From: Lachnospiraceae bacterium
GTDB taxonomy: Bacteria; Bacillota; Clostridia; Lachnospirales; Lachnospiraceae
NCBI GenBank assembly: GCA_024682115.1
Contig: JAIKZO010000077.1
Location: 1-47,361, forward strand
Length of the DNA stretch: 47,361 nt
Reading direction: 5' to 3'
Made by a program: the position numbers and the translations under genes. A model generated the notes under the pieces. The model ran no database searches. It saw only the letters and a program-made list of their open reading frames with translations, and had not been told where the DNA came from. Below, one piece after another: positions 18,274 through 27,372 of this stretch; within the stretch, counting starts at the first letter, position 1; every line of letters starts with the position of its first letter.

Positions 18274-20116
18274 GGCAATAGCCCATATTAGGGGGCCGGC
18301 ATTTATCATCGCCGGCCCCGGGTCGGGCAAAACCTTTGTCATCATCCAAAGGATCATATCTTTGATCTCCAAACATCACGTCAAACCGGACCGGATCCTG
18401 GTCCTGACTTTTTCCAAAGCAGCAGCAAATGAAATGAAAACTCGTTATGAAAAGTCTCTCGATATCGAAGGGGTTAATTTTGGTACCTTTCATGCGGTCG
18501 CATACGGCATCTTAAGAAACCACATGGGGTTCAGGGATCTGAAGCTCATAAGTGATCAGCAGAAGGTTTCGGCTGTCAAAGTCCTTGTTGAAAACACCGG
18601 GATTATAAGTGAATGTGACAGGGATCTTGCATATGAGATCCTCGGCCTGATATCGAAGCATAAATGTGATCCGGACAGGGAAATGACCTATTCGATCCCC
18701 CAGTGCGTTTTATCGGACGAGTGTCTTAAGAATATCGTTTTTGAATATGAAAACTTTCTTAAGGACGAAAAACTCATTGATTTTGACGATATGATGACAG
18801 AATGTGTAAGGCAGCTTGAAAATGACGAATATACGCTGGAAAGTCTCAGAAACAGATTTGAATACATAATCATCGATGAATTTCAGGATATAAACGAACA
18901 ACAATACAGGCTTGTCAAACTTCTCGAAGGCGAAGAAAAAAACGTTATGGCGGTAGGGGATGACGACCAGTCGATCTATGCCTTCAGGGGTTCTTCTCCC
19001 GGATATATCAGGAAATTCATAGACGATCATGAAGATACGGGATTATTCTATCTGACCGAAAATTACAGATCATGTGAAAGGATCGTGAAAGCTTCTTCCA
19101 AAGTGATCGAAAAAAATAAAGATCGAATGGGAAAAGAATTTGTTGCGGTAAAAGAAGGCGGTGATGTCAGTTTTTCACTTTTCGAACAAAGAAGAGATGA
19201 AGAAAAATATATGGTCTCGATGATAAGGAAGATCAGGGAGCTTTCAAACGTTGATGAAGATATCGCGATAATCGTGCGCACGAATGCCGAAGTGCTTTTA
19301 TATGATATGATGCTAAAAAATAATGGTATAGATACGGTTAATTCCGGAACCGAAAAGAAGAAGCATGACAGAAGCTATATTTTTGACGATATGTGCGCTT
19401 TTTTATCGTTTATAGAAAACGGCCATAAACGGTCGGATCTTATCAGGTTCATGAATAAACCGATGAGATATATCCAACGCGATGCCCTGCTGAATGAGAC
19501 TGTCTCCAAAGAAGATCTTTTGAACTATTATGCGAATAATCCCAATATGACAAAAAACATATCGGAGTTCTGGAAACGGATCGAACTCAGTTCAAAACTC
19601 GACATAAGAGGAAGGATCGATATCTTAAGAAGAGCTCTGGGTTATGATGAATACATAAGGGAAAAGAGCGTGACAAACGCGGAATACGAAATAAGCCTTA
19701 AAACTGCGGATGAGATACAGCAGATACTTTCGGATACAAAACAGAGAGGAAGGTATTTTGCGCCGCCCGATGAGTCCGTGATCAAAGATTATTTTAAAAC
19801 CGTAAAAAAGAAAGAAAGCCTTAAACAAAAAAGCCATGGCATTTTTGTAATGACGATGCACATGGCCAAAGGGCTTGAGTTTGATAATGTTATCCTTCCG
19901 GACTTAAATGACGGAGTAATGCCCAAAAAGAACATTTCCGAAAAAGAAACGGAGGAGGAAAGAAGACTTTTATATGTTGCGATGACAAGAGCGAAAAAGA
20001 GACTCTTTTTGCTTGCCACGGAAGAAAGGAACAGGAAGATCAGCTCTTTTATCCGGGATCTGATAAATGACGATCAGATTATCTCATCGAATTCCGCATC
20101 GTCAAGAAATTCCTGA
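18245..20116 (+). CDS. UvrD/PcrA-type superfamily I DNA helicase
   Basis: 3'-5' SF1A helicase for DNA repair or replication restart. Motifs in order: Q-motif MQAEAI, Walker A AGPGSGKT, motif [15 protein letters not shown], motif [17 protein letters not shown], motif [20 protein letters not shown] and motif [19 protein letters not shown]. At about 623 residues it is shorter than PcrA (about 720-750) and lacks the C-terminal RNA-polymerase-binding tail. The start is uncertain: TTG at 18245 is best placed after AAGAAAGGA, TTG at 18236 is too close to it, and ATG at 18263 is also possible. All overlap gltX. The 3' end overlaps the convergent DUF1292 gene by 43 bases. Confidence 0.9.
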   Translation: MKTPSRMQAEAIAHIRGPAFIIAGPGSGKTFVIIQRIISLISKHHVKPDRILVLTFSKAAANEMKTRYEKSLDIEGVNFGTFHAVAYGILRNHMGFRDLKLISDQQKVSAVKVLVENTGIISECDRDLAYEILGLISKHKCDPDREMTYSIPQCVLSDECLKNIVFEYENFLKDEKLIDFDDMMTECVRQLENDEYTLESLRNRFEYIIIDEFQDINEQQYRLVKLLEGEEKNVMAVGDDDQSIYAFRGSSPGYIRKFIDDHEDTGLFYLTENYRSCERIVKASSKVIEKNKDRMGKEFVAVKEGGDVSFSLFEQRRDEEKYMVSMIRKIRELSNVDEDIAIIVRTNAEVLLYDMMLKNNGIDTVNSGTEKKKHDRSYIFDDMCAFLSFIENGHKRSDLIRFMNKPMRYIQRDALLNETVSKEDLLNYYANNPNMTKNISEFWKRIELSSKLDIRGRIDILRRALGYDEYIREKSVTNAEYEISLKTADEIQQILSDTKQRGRYFAPPDESVIKDYFKTVKKKESLKQKSHGIFVMTMHMAKGLEFDNVILPDLNDGVMPKKNISEKETEEERRLLYVAMTRAKKRLFLLATEERNRKISSFIRDLINDDQIISSNSASSRNS

Positions 20117-20397
20117 AATCTGTCTTCAACAGCTTCATATTCTTCGTCGTCTTCAATATAATCAAGGATGGGCTCATCGTTCGTATCATCGGGGTTTTCC
20201 GAATACCTGTAAAACCAGATGGTGCCTTCCTCATTGGGTTTTCCGTTTTCATCGAGCGGAAGAAGAACGATGTAATCGCGTTTGTTGACCTCAAAGATCG
20301 TGACTATCATACATTCCACGTCACCATCGTCAAGATTCAGAGTGACTGTCATTTCTTCTTCGGTGTTTTCAAATTCACTGAGTGTTTTAGGATCCAT
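20074..20397 (-). CDS. DUF1292 family protein
   Basis: The only minus-strand gene. A 107-residue, very acidic soluble protein. The N-terminal half (EEEMTVTLNLDDGDVECMIVTIFEVNKRDYIVLLPLD) matches the DUF1292/YrzB-like family, small Firmicute proteins of unknown function. The C-terminal tail is rich in Asp and Glu. AAGGGGG on the minus strand stands eight bases before the ATG. Its promoter region overlaps that of the divergently transcribed GlgX-like gene, and its 3' end runs 43 bases into the 3' end of the helicase gene. Confidence 0.85.
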   Translation of the reverse strand: MDPKTLSEFENTEEEMTVTLNLDDGDVECMIVTIFEVNKRDYIVLLPLDENGKPNEEGTIWFYRYSENPDDTNDEPILDYIEDDEEYEAVEDRFQEFLDDAEFDEII

Positions 20398-20417
20398 ACT
20401 TTTGTCCCCCTTCCTGT

Positions 20418-20445
20418 TTGATTATACAACCGTTTGTGGTAAAAT
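20418..20445 (+). promoter_or_regulatory. Promoter of the GlgX-like gene
   Basis: TTGATT at 20418-20423 and TAAAAT at 20440-20445 with a 16-base spacer, ending 29 bases before the ATG at 20475. It lies face to face with the minus-strand DUF1292 promoter. Confidence 0.5.
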
Positions 20446-20450
20446 AGTAA
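20421..20450 (-). promoter_or_regulatory. Possible promoter of the DUF1292 gene
   Basis: On the minus strand a perfect TATAAT lies at plus positions 20421-20426, about 24 bases before the ATG. The -35 region is weak (TTACTA at plus 20445-20450, 18-base spacer). It overlaps the forward promoter, so the two polymerases would compete. Confidence 0.4.
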
Positions 20451-20474
20451 AGAATTTTGCAGTTTGGAGGGCTA

Positions 20475-22325
20475 ATGCAACCCGATCTTAAAGTAAAGTA
20501 TTTCAAACCCGAAAAACCCGGTGTATATAAAAACAAAGACGGTTCGACCGTTTTTTGTTTTGATGCGGCCAAATATTTCGGCAAAGCGAAGAAACTCGGA
20601 CTCATTCTGTATGACAGAAACGGACGTGAAGCAAGGATACCTTTCAAGGCTTCTTACGGAACGGGCTCTCTCTATGCGCTTTCGATAAGCAATCTTGATC
20701 TTTCGGATCATACATATAATTTCTATGTAGACGATGAAATAGTAAACGATCCCTACGGGAAGGCGTTTACACGTACGGAAAACTTCGGTGTTCCCGAGGA
20801 TAAAAGTATCCGCGGACTTGTTGAAACTGCGGATTTTGACTGGGAGGACGATCAAAGACCGGAGATACCCTATGAGAATTCCGTTATGTACGGTCTTAAC
20901 GTACGTGCATTTACCATGCATTCTTCGTCAAAAGTAAAGAATAAAGGCACATTTGAAGGTGTCATCCAGAAGCTTGATTACCTGAAGGATCTGGGGGTCA
21001 CTTCCGTAGTCCTTATGCCTGTATATGAATTTGACGAGTGTCTTGCGATAAAGAACAGTAAAAATCCCAAAAACATCGATGAAATGACAAAATCGGCCGC
21101 CGGTGCCAGGGTAAACTGCTGGGGCTTTCAGGATGCTCTGTATTTTGCGCCTAAAGCACACTATTCTTCAAAGAACGATCCCACACTGAGTTTCAAGGAA
21201 CTGGTTAAGGCCGCTCATAAAAAGGGGATGGAGATAATCCTTCATTTTTATTTTTCACCCGGCCTCAACCCTGCCTATATCATGGAAGCTTTGAAGTTCT
21301 GGACCGTTGAATATCATGTTGACGGCTTCAGGATAAGCGGGTTCGATATTCCTTTCAGGTTTATCTTAATGGAGAGTATCCTGATGTCATCAAAGCTCTG
21401 GTTTGCTTACATACCCGGTGAAGATGCATCGATGATCCCCGCAAAGCCTTATCTTAGGAACGTTTCCTGCGATAACGGGAACTACAGGAACACGATCAGG
21501 ATGTTCAACAAAGCCGATGAAGGCTGTCTTAATGAATTCATCAGTCTTCAGAAGAATAATCCGTCAAATGTGGCTCTGATCAATTATGTCTGTGATTATG
21601 ACGGTTTTTCGCTTCGTGATCTTTACACCTATGAAAGAAAACATAATGAAGATAACGGAGAAAACAATTTTGACGGAAACAACGCAAATCATTCCTGGAA
21701 CTGCGGCCTGGAGGGTGAGACCAGGAAGAAACACATTAACGAAGCAAGGGCAAGACAGATAAAGAATATCCTTACCTTTGTTTTGCTGGGTGCCGGAACC
21801 CCTTATATCTTCAGCGGCGATGAATTCGGCAATTCCAGGTTTGGTAACAATAATGCCTATTGCATGGATAATGAAAAGGGCTATGTTGAATGGAAGGATA
21901 ATTCATTTGCCAGGGATATACTATCTTACACCAAAAATATGATAAGCCTTCGAATGAGAAATCCCATTTTCCATATGAAGGATGAACTGAAAAACATAGA
22001 TACGTTAAGCTGCGGTTATCCGGATCTTTCTTATCACGGATTTGAAGCATGGAGACCGGACCTCGGGTATAACTCCCGTGCTATAGGAATGTTTTATTAC
22101 GGCCCTTGCTGCGGAAACCGTAATGCGGGATCGTATTATATAGGTATAAACATGCATTGGGAAAACCACAGACTTGCGGTCCCCAAATTACCCAAGGGCT
22201 ATGTCTACAGCAAGATATTTGACACTTCGGGAAAAGACGGGATCTCCAAAGATAACGAGATACCGGTAAATGCCAGAAGTGTATGCATATACGAAGTTAG
22301 AGCAAAGGGCGATAACAAAAAATGA
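20475..22325 (+). CDS. GH13 GlgX/pullulanase-like protein lacking the catalytic residues
   Basis: Overall a glycogen debranching (GlgX/isoamylase) architecture: an N-terminal CBM48-like beta domain (about residues 10-100), a GH13 barrel and conserved non-catalytic blocks such as NGENN, NHSWNCG..GET, GTPYIFSGDEFG and NNNAYCMDNE. Yet all catalytic positions differ. Region I has H257 (ILHFYF) for Asp, region II reads DGFRISGFD with S288 for the nucleophile Asp, the region III glutamate is missing around KLWFAYIPG, and region IV has Y375-D376 where HD is expected. It is therefore probably a pseudoenzyme, perhaps glycan-binding or regulatory. ATG at 20475 follows GGAGG; the upstream TTG at 20457 is rejected. 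616 residues, frame fully open. Confidence 0.85.
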   Translation: MQPDLKVKYFKPEKPGVYKNKDGSTVFCFDAAKYFGKAKKLGLILYDRNGREARIPFKASYGTGSLYALSISNLDLSDHTYNFYVDDEIVNDPYGKAFTRTENFGVPEDKSIRGLVETADFDWEDDQRPEIPYENSVMYGLNVRAFTMHSSSKVKNKGTFEGVIQKLDYLKDLGVTSVVLMPVYEFDECLAIKNSKNPKNIDEMTKSAAGARVNCWGFQDALYFAPKAHYSSKNDPTLSFKELVKAAHKKGMEIILHFYFSPGLNPAYIMEALKFWTVEYHVDGFRISGFDIPFRFILMESILMSSKLWFAYIPGEDASMIPAKPYLRNVSCDNGNYRNTIRMFNKADEGCLNEFISLQKNNPSNVALINYVCDYDGFSLRDLYTYERKHNEDNGENNFDGNNANHSWNCGLEGETRKKHINEARARQIKNILTFVLLGAGTPYIFSGDEFGNSRFGNNNAYCMDNEKGYVEWKDNSFARDILSYTKNMISLRMRNPIFHMKDELKNIDTLSCGYPDLSYHGFEAWRPDLGYNSRAIGMFYYGPCCGNRNAGSYYIGINMHWENHRLAVPKLPKGYVYSKIFDTSGKDGISKDNEIPVNARSVCIYEVRAKGDNKK

Positions 22326-22852
22326 ACTTCTTTGCACATCTGAAAACAGTAAACCGTCACAGAAGATTGGTAAGGCGCGGATGCTTTAAGATCGGCCTTT
22401 ACTGGCAGGGACTTACTCACGACCTCTCAAAATACAGTCCTACCGAATTCTGGCCGGGCGTTAAATACTATCAGGGAGACCGTTCTCCGAACAATGCCCA
22501 GAGAGAAGACATAGGTTATTCCGCCTCATGGCTTCATCACAAAGGGCGCAACAAACACCATTACGAATACTGGATAGATTATTCCCTTGAGAACGCCGAC
22601 GGTTCCATGTTCCCGGTAGCCATGCCCGATAAATACATTGCCGAGATGATGATGGACAGGATAGCGGCAGCCAAGGTGTATAAAGGTAAAGACTATACCG
22701 ACAGGAGTCCTCTGAATTATTATCTGATCGGTGAGGACAGGATAATAATCCATCCCGAAACAAAACAAAAACTCAGTTTTCTGTTGAATTATCTGGCTGA
22801 TAACGGAGAAAAAGAATTATACAGATATATTAAAAAGGAATTTTTGAAATAA
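22322..22852 (+). CDS. DUF5662 family protein
   Basis: A 176-residue soluble protein of the DUF5662 type, function unknown. Histidine-rich motifs are visible: THDLSKYSPTEFW (about residues 37-49), then HHKGRNKHHYEYW (about 76-88). The spacing of H/D residues recalls metal-binding HD-like folds, but I cannot assign chemistry. Start ATG overlaps the stop of the GlgX-like gene by four bases (ATGA), so it is translationally coupled to it; the next gene (GtrA) starts one base after its stop. Such proteins are common in Lachnospiraceae and their phages. Confidence 0.75.
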   Translation: MNFFAHLKTVNRHRRLVRRGCFKIGLYWQGLTHDLSKYSPTEFWPGVKYYQGDRSPNNAQREDIGYSASWLHHKGRNKHHYEYWIDYSLENADGSMFPVAMPDKYIAEMMMDRIAAAKVYKGKDYTDRSPLNYYLIGEDRIIIHPETKQKLSFLLNYLADNGEKELYRYIKKEFLK

Positions 22853-22853
22853 T

Positions 22854-23330
22854 ATGAAAAAACTATTCGATCTATACAAAAAATACAGGGAAGGCATTGA
22901 TTATCTCTTCTGGGGAGGAGTGGCTTTCTTACTTTCGATGTTCCTGTTCTGGCTGTTTGCGGCCAGGTTCGGTTGGAACGAGGTAATAGCGAATACGGTA
23001 AACTGGGTGATCTGCGTAATATTTACGTTCTTCACAAATAAGTTTTTTGTTTTTCGCAGCAAGACCGAAAACGCCAAAGGTTTCATCAGGGAATTCCTTT
23101 CGTTCACGGCGGCCAGATTATTTACGCTGGTATTGGAAGATATCATCATCTGGGTAGGATGCACACTGATGGGATACAACGAAGGAATACCTCAGATGGT
23201 TGTTAAGTTCATAGGTCAGTTTGTTGTGATCGTGACCAATTATATCCTTTCAAAACTCTGGATCTTTAAGAAGAAGGATGAAGGTGCCGATCCTATAGAG
23301 CAGGCGGCCGGGGAAACCGCAGATGAATAA
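22854..23330 (+). CDS. GtrA-family membrane protein
   Basis: A 158-residue protein with four predicted transmembrane helices (about residues 18-38, 45-65, 80-105, 115-140) and the family pattern NTVNWVICVIFTFFTNKFFVF. GtrA-like proteins help move lipid-linked sugars across the membrane for surface polymer glycosylation in known cases. No glycosyltransferase partner is adjacent. The last eight bases overlap the start of miaB. Confidence 0.85.
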   Translation: MKKLFDLYKKYREGIDYLFWGGVAFLLSMFLFWLFAARFGWNEVIANTVNWVICVIFTFFTNKFFVFRSKTENAKGFIREFLSFTAARLFTLVLEDIIIWVGCTLMGYNEGIPQMVVKFIGQFVVIVTNYILSKLWIFKKKDEGADPIEQAAGETADE

Positions 23331-24723
23331 AGACGAAATTATCCAGCAGAAATATATACAAAAGGCAAAGGCTTATGTTGAGGAGTACAAAAAGCTCATC
23401 GGACATGAGCCTTCATCTTGTGTTGTTACGTTCGGCTGCCAGATGAATGCAAGGGATTCCGAAAAACTTTGCGGTATCCTTGAAAAAGCCGGATTTATCC
23501 TTACAGATGATGAAAATGCGGATCTTGTCGTATATAATACCTGCACCGTAAGGGACAATGCCAATCAGAGGGTTTACGGCCGACTCGGCTTTCTTCATTC
23601 GATGAAAAAGAAAAATCCGAATAAGAAGATCGTTCTATGCGGCTGCATGACACAGGAAGAGAGCGTTGTTCAAAAGATCCGTGAGTCTTACGGCTTTGTG
23701 GATCTTGTTTTCGGAACACATAACATATTTAAATTTGCGGAGCTTTTATGCGATATGTTTTCTTCGGATGAAATGGTCGTTGATATCTGGGAGGACACGG
23801 ATAAGATCGTCGAAGAGCTCCCGACCAAACGTAAGTTTTCGTATAAATCCGGCATTAATATCATGTTCGGATGCAATAACTTCTGTACTTATTGCATCGT
23901 CCCTTATGTCAGGGGAAGAGAAAGATCAAGAGAACCCGAAGATATCGTAAATGAGATCGAAAAGCTGTCAAAAGACGGGGTTAAAGAGATCATGCTCCTG
24001 GGGCAGAACGTGAATTCATACGGGAAGAATCTTGACAGGGATGTCACTTTTGCGGATCTTTTAAGGATGGTTGAAAAGATAGACGGTATAGAGCGTATCC
24101 GTTTTATGACGTCTCATCCAAAGGATCTTTCGGATGAACTTATAGAAGTCATGAAGGATTCTGAGAAGATCTGCAGGCATCTGCACCTTCCTCTTCAATC
24201 CGGATCCGACAGGATACTTAAAGCGATGAATCGCAGATATACAAAGGAAAGCTATATCGATCTTGCTCTGAGGATAAGGAAGGAGATTCCCGACATAGCG
24301 ATCACGACCGATATCATAGTCGGATTTCCCGGGGAGACCGATGAGGATGTTGATGATACCATAGATGTTGTAAGGCGTGTTAAATTCGATAACGCCTTTA
24401 CTTTCATATATTCAAAACGCACCGGCACTCCGGCCGCATCCATGGAACAGGTCGATGAACAGACAGTAAAACGTAATTTCGACAGGCTGCTCAGGGTAGT
24501 ACAGGAAACCGCAAGGGAAGCCGTTTCAAAATATGAAGGACAGGTCATGGACGCGTTGTGCGAGGATGTGAACGAACACGATCCTGCTTTACTGAACGGA
24601 AGATTATCAAACAATACGATAGTGCATTTCCCGGGCAGTCCCGATCTTATAGGCAGCATCGTGCCGGTAAGACTTACGGAATGTCACGGATTTTATTATA
24701 TAGGTGAACTATGTCGGAAATGA
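23323..24723 (+). CDS. miaB: tRNA-2-methylthio-N6-dimethylallyladenosine synthase
   Basis: Radical SAM methylthiotransferase that adds a methylthio group to i6A37 of tRNA. The 466-residue protein has the N-terminal UPF0004 domain with three cluster cysteines (FGCQMNARDSE, NTCTVRDNA, CGCMTQEE), the radical SAM motif GCNNFCTYCIVPYVRG, and a C-terminal TRAM domain. The N-terminal extension of about 30 residues is usual in Firmicutes. miaA, which makes its substrate modification, is three genes downstream. Overlaps GtrA by 8 and mutS by 13 bases. Confidence 0.95.
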   Translation: MNKDEIIQQKYIQKAKAYVEEYKKLIGHEPSSCVVTFGCQMNARDSEKLCGILEKAGFILTDDENADLVVYNTCTVRDNANQRVYGRLGFLHSMKKKNPNKKIVLCGCMTQEESVVQKIRESYGFVDLVFGTHNIFKFAELLCDMFSSDEMVVDIWEDTDKIVEELPTKRKFSYKSGINIMFGCNNFCTYCIVPYVRGRERSREPEDIVNEIEKLSKDGVKEIMLLGQNVNSYGKNLDRDVTFADLLRMVEKIDGIERIRFMTSHPKDLSDELIEVMKDSEKICRHLHLPLQSGSDRILKAMNRRYTKESYIDLALRIRKEIPDIAITTDIIVGFPGETDEDVDDTIDVVRRVKFDNAFTFIYSKRTGTPAASMEQVDEQTVKRNFDRLLRVVQETAREAVSKYEGQVMDALCEDVNEHDPALLNGRLSNNTIVHFPGSPDLIGSIVPVRLTECHGFYYIGELCRK

Positions 24724-27368
24724 TAAATGAAGTCACCCCGATGATGGCTCAATATCTTGAAACTAAAAAAGAGTATCCCGACTGCATTCTTTTTTACAGA
24801 CTGGGTGATTTTTACGAAATGTTCTTTGATGATGCGAAGATAGCATCTAAAGAACTTGAACTTACCCTTACGGGAAAAAGCTGCGGACTTGAAGAACGTG
24901 CGCCGATGTGCGGCGTTCCTTATCATGCCGTGGATTCCTATCTTTCGCGTATGGTTGCCAAAGGCTATAAGGTTGCGATATGCGAGCAGGTGGAAGATCC
25001 GAAGCTGGCAAAAGGACTTGTAAAAAGAGAAGTGATAAGGATCGTTACACCGGGTACGAATATCACGCCCGGAGCGATCGATGAAAACAGGAACAACTAT
25101 CTTATGTGCATAGCCTGCTTTGAAAACGGGACAGGCATTTCTCTTTGCGATGTTACGACAGGTGACTATTATCTTACTGAAGTTGAGGGTTCCGGCAGGA
25201 TACTTGATGAGATCATGAAGTATAACCCGAGTGAGATTATCTGTAACGATGCTTTTTTGATGTCGGGGATCGATCTTGATAATCTCAAGGGCAGATACGG
25301 TATAAGCATAAGTGCTCTTGAAGCCAGGAGCTTTGATGATGAAAGATGTCAGAGAGCTCTTTTAAAGCACTTTAAGGTCAATACGCTCGCGGGAATGGGG
25401 CTTAACGATTTCCCGTTCGGCATTATCGCCTCGGGCGCTCTGATGCTTTATCTTAACGAGACACAGAAAACCTCGCTTGAGCACATCACTCATCTCTATC
25501 CTTATATTTCCAGCAAATACATGCTTCTTGACAGCTCGACCAGAAGAAATCTCGAGCTTACCGAGACCCTTCGCGATAAATCAAAAAGAGGATCTTTGCT
25601 CTGGGTTCTCGATAAGACAAAGACCGCGATGGGCGGGAGACTTTTAAGGTCATATATCGAACAGCCTCTGGTGGAAAGATCCCTTATCGAAGAAAGACTG
25701 GATGCAATTGAAGCTTTGAACCGATCTTCGATAAACCGCGACGAGATCAGAGAGTATCTTAACCCTGTTTATGATCTGGAGAGGCTTCTTGGCAGGATCA
25801 GCTATAAAACAGCCAATCCGCGTGATCTTATCGCGTTCAAAAGTTCGCTTGCGATGCTCCCGCACATTAAGACACTGTTAGCTGACTTTGAAGCTCCGAT
25901 GCTTAAGAGCATTAATGAAAATTTAGATGACCTTCGCGATATCTGCGGACTGATCGAAGAAGCCATAATAGACGAACCTCCGATCACGATACATGAGGGA
26001 GGTATCATTAAAAACGGGTTTGACGAGAACATAGACAACCTGAAGAAAGCCAAGACCGAAGGGAAAAACTGGGTCGCGGCACTCGAGGAAGAAGACCGGG
26101 AAAGAACCGGAATAAAGAACCTCAGAGTCAAATATAATAAGGTTTTCGGATATTATTTTGAAGTTACGAATTCCTATAAGGATCTTGTTCCGGAGGATTA
26201 TATCAGAAAGCAGACACTCACCAACGCGGAAAGATATACGACACCCAAATTGAAGGAACTGGAAGATACCATCCTTAATGCGGAAGATAAGCTATATGCA
26301 CTTGAATATGAGACATTCGTCAATATCAGGGAGGCCATAGCAAACGAGACCGACAGGATACAGAAAACCGCCAAAGCAATTGCAAGGCTGGATGTAGCCT
26401 GTTCCCTTGCTGTCGTTTCGGAGCACAACAATTATGTCAGACCCAAACTTAATGAAAAAGGGATCATAGACCTTAAGGACGGAAGACATCCGGTCATTGA
26501 GCGAATGATCGATAATGATATGTTCATTTCCAATGACACATATCTCGATAACAAACAAAACTGCGTAAGTATAATAACGGGCCCGAATATGGCCGGAAAA
26601 TCGACTTATATGCGTCAGGTTGCGCTTATCGTCCTGATGGCTCAGATAGGCTGCTTTGTTCCTTGCAGAAAAGCCGATATATCGATCGTTGACAGGATAT
26701 TTACGAGAGTTGGAGCATCCGACGATCTAGCGTCCGGACAGTCTACATTTATGGTTGAGATGAACGAAGTTGCGAACATTTTAAGAAACGCCACTTCAGA
26801 TTCGCTGCTCATACTTGACGAGATCGGAAGAGGAACATCGACATTTGACGGACTCGCTATAGCGTGGGCCGTCATAGAACATATAGCGAACAAACGCCTT
26901 CTTGGCGCGAAGACACTTTTTGCGACACATTATCATGAGCTTACCGAACTGGAAGGCAAGATGAACAATGTCAACAATTACTGTATCGCGGTTAAGGAAC
27001 AGGGTGAAGATATTGTTTTCCTTCGCAAGATAATAAGAGGCGGGGCCGACAGATCTTACGGAATACAGGTGGCCAAACTTGCGGGCGTTCCCGATATGGT
27101 GACCGACAGGGCCAAAGAGATCGCTGCCGAACTTGCCGATAATGATATTTCTGAAAAGATCGAAAGCATCGCTGTAGACCAGAAAGACCAGAAGGTCAAA
27201 AAAGAGCATTTCGACGATGTGGATCTCGGACAGATGTCGCTTTTTGACACTTCGACCGATCAGGATATCATTGAGGAATTAAAAAACATCGATCTGGAAT
27301 CGATGCGACCCATAGACGCACTGAACAGGTTATATAAACTGCAGAACATGTTAAAGAACAGATGGTGA
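24711..27368 (+). CDS. mutS: DNA mismatch repair protein MutS
   Basis: Mismatch-recognising ATPase, 885 residues. The mismatch-binding Phe-x-Glu is in RLGDFYEMFF near residues 34-43; Walker A is GPNMAGKST and Walker B LLILDEIGRGTSTFDG. Near the C-terminus QMSLF is a good sliding-clamp binding motif. Complete, with no missing domain. The ATG at 24711 follows AGGTGA inside the end of miaB; ATG at 24720 is a possible alternative. mutL follows after 4 bases. Confidence 0.97.
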   Translation: MSEMINEVTPMMAQYLETKKEYPDCILFYRLGDFYEMFFDDAKIASKELELTLTGKSCGLEERAPMCGVPYHAVDSYLSRMVAKGYKVAICEQVEDPKLAKGLVKREVIRIVTPGTNITPGAIDENRNNYLMCIACFENGTGISLCDVTTGDYYLTEVEGSGRILDEIMKYNPSEIICNDAFLMSGIDLDNLKGRYGISISALEARSFDDERCQRALLKHFKVNTLAGMGLNDFPFGIIASGALMLYLNETQKTSLEHITHLYPYISSKYMLLDSSTRRNLELTETLRDKSKRGSLLWVLDKTKTAMGGRLLRSYIEQPLVERSLIEERLDAIEALNRSSINRDEIREYLNPVYDLERLLGRISYKTANPRDLIAFKSSLAMLPHIKTLLADFEAPMLKSINENLDDLRDICGLIEEAIIDEPPITIHEGGIIKNGFDENIDNLKKAKTEGKNWVAALEEEDRERTGIKNLRVKYNKVFGYYFEVTNSYKDLVPEDYIRKQTLTNAERYTTPKLKELEDTILNAEDKLYALEYETFVNIREAIANETDRIQKTAKAIARLDVACSLAVVSEHNNYVRPKLNEKGIIDLKDGRHPVIERMIDNDMFISNDTYLDNKQNCVSIITGPNMAGKSTYMRQVALIVLMAQIGCFVPCRKADISIVDRIFTRVGASDDLASGQSTFMVEMNEVANILRNATSDSLLILDEIGRGTSTFDGLAIAWAVIEHIANKRLLGAKTLFATHYHELTELEGKMNNVNNYCIAVKEQGEDIVFLRKIIRGGADRSYGIQVAKLAGVPDMVTDRAKEIAAELADNDISEKIESIAVDQKDQKVKKEHFDDVDLGQMSLFDTSTDQDIIEELKNIDLESMRPIDALNRLYKLQNMLKNRW

Positions 27369-27372
27369 AAAA

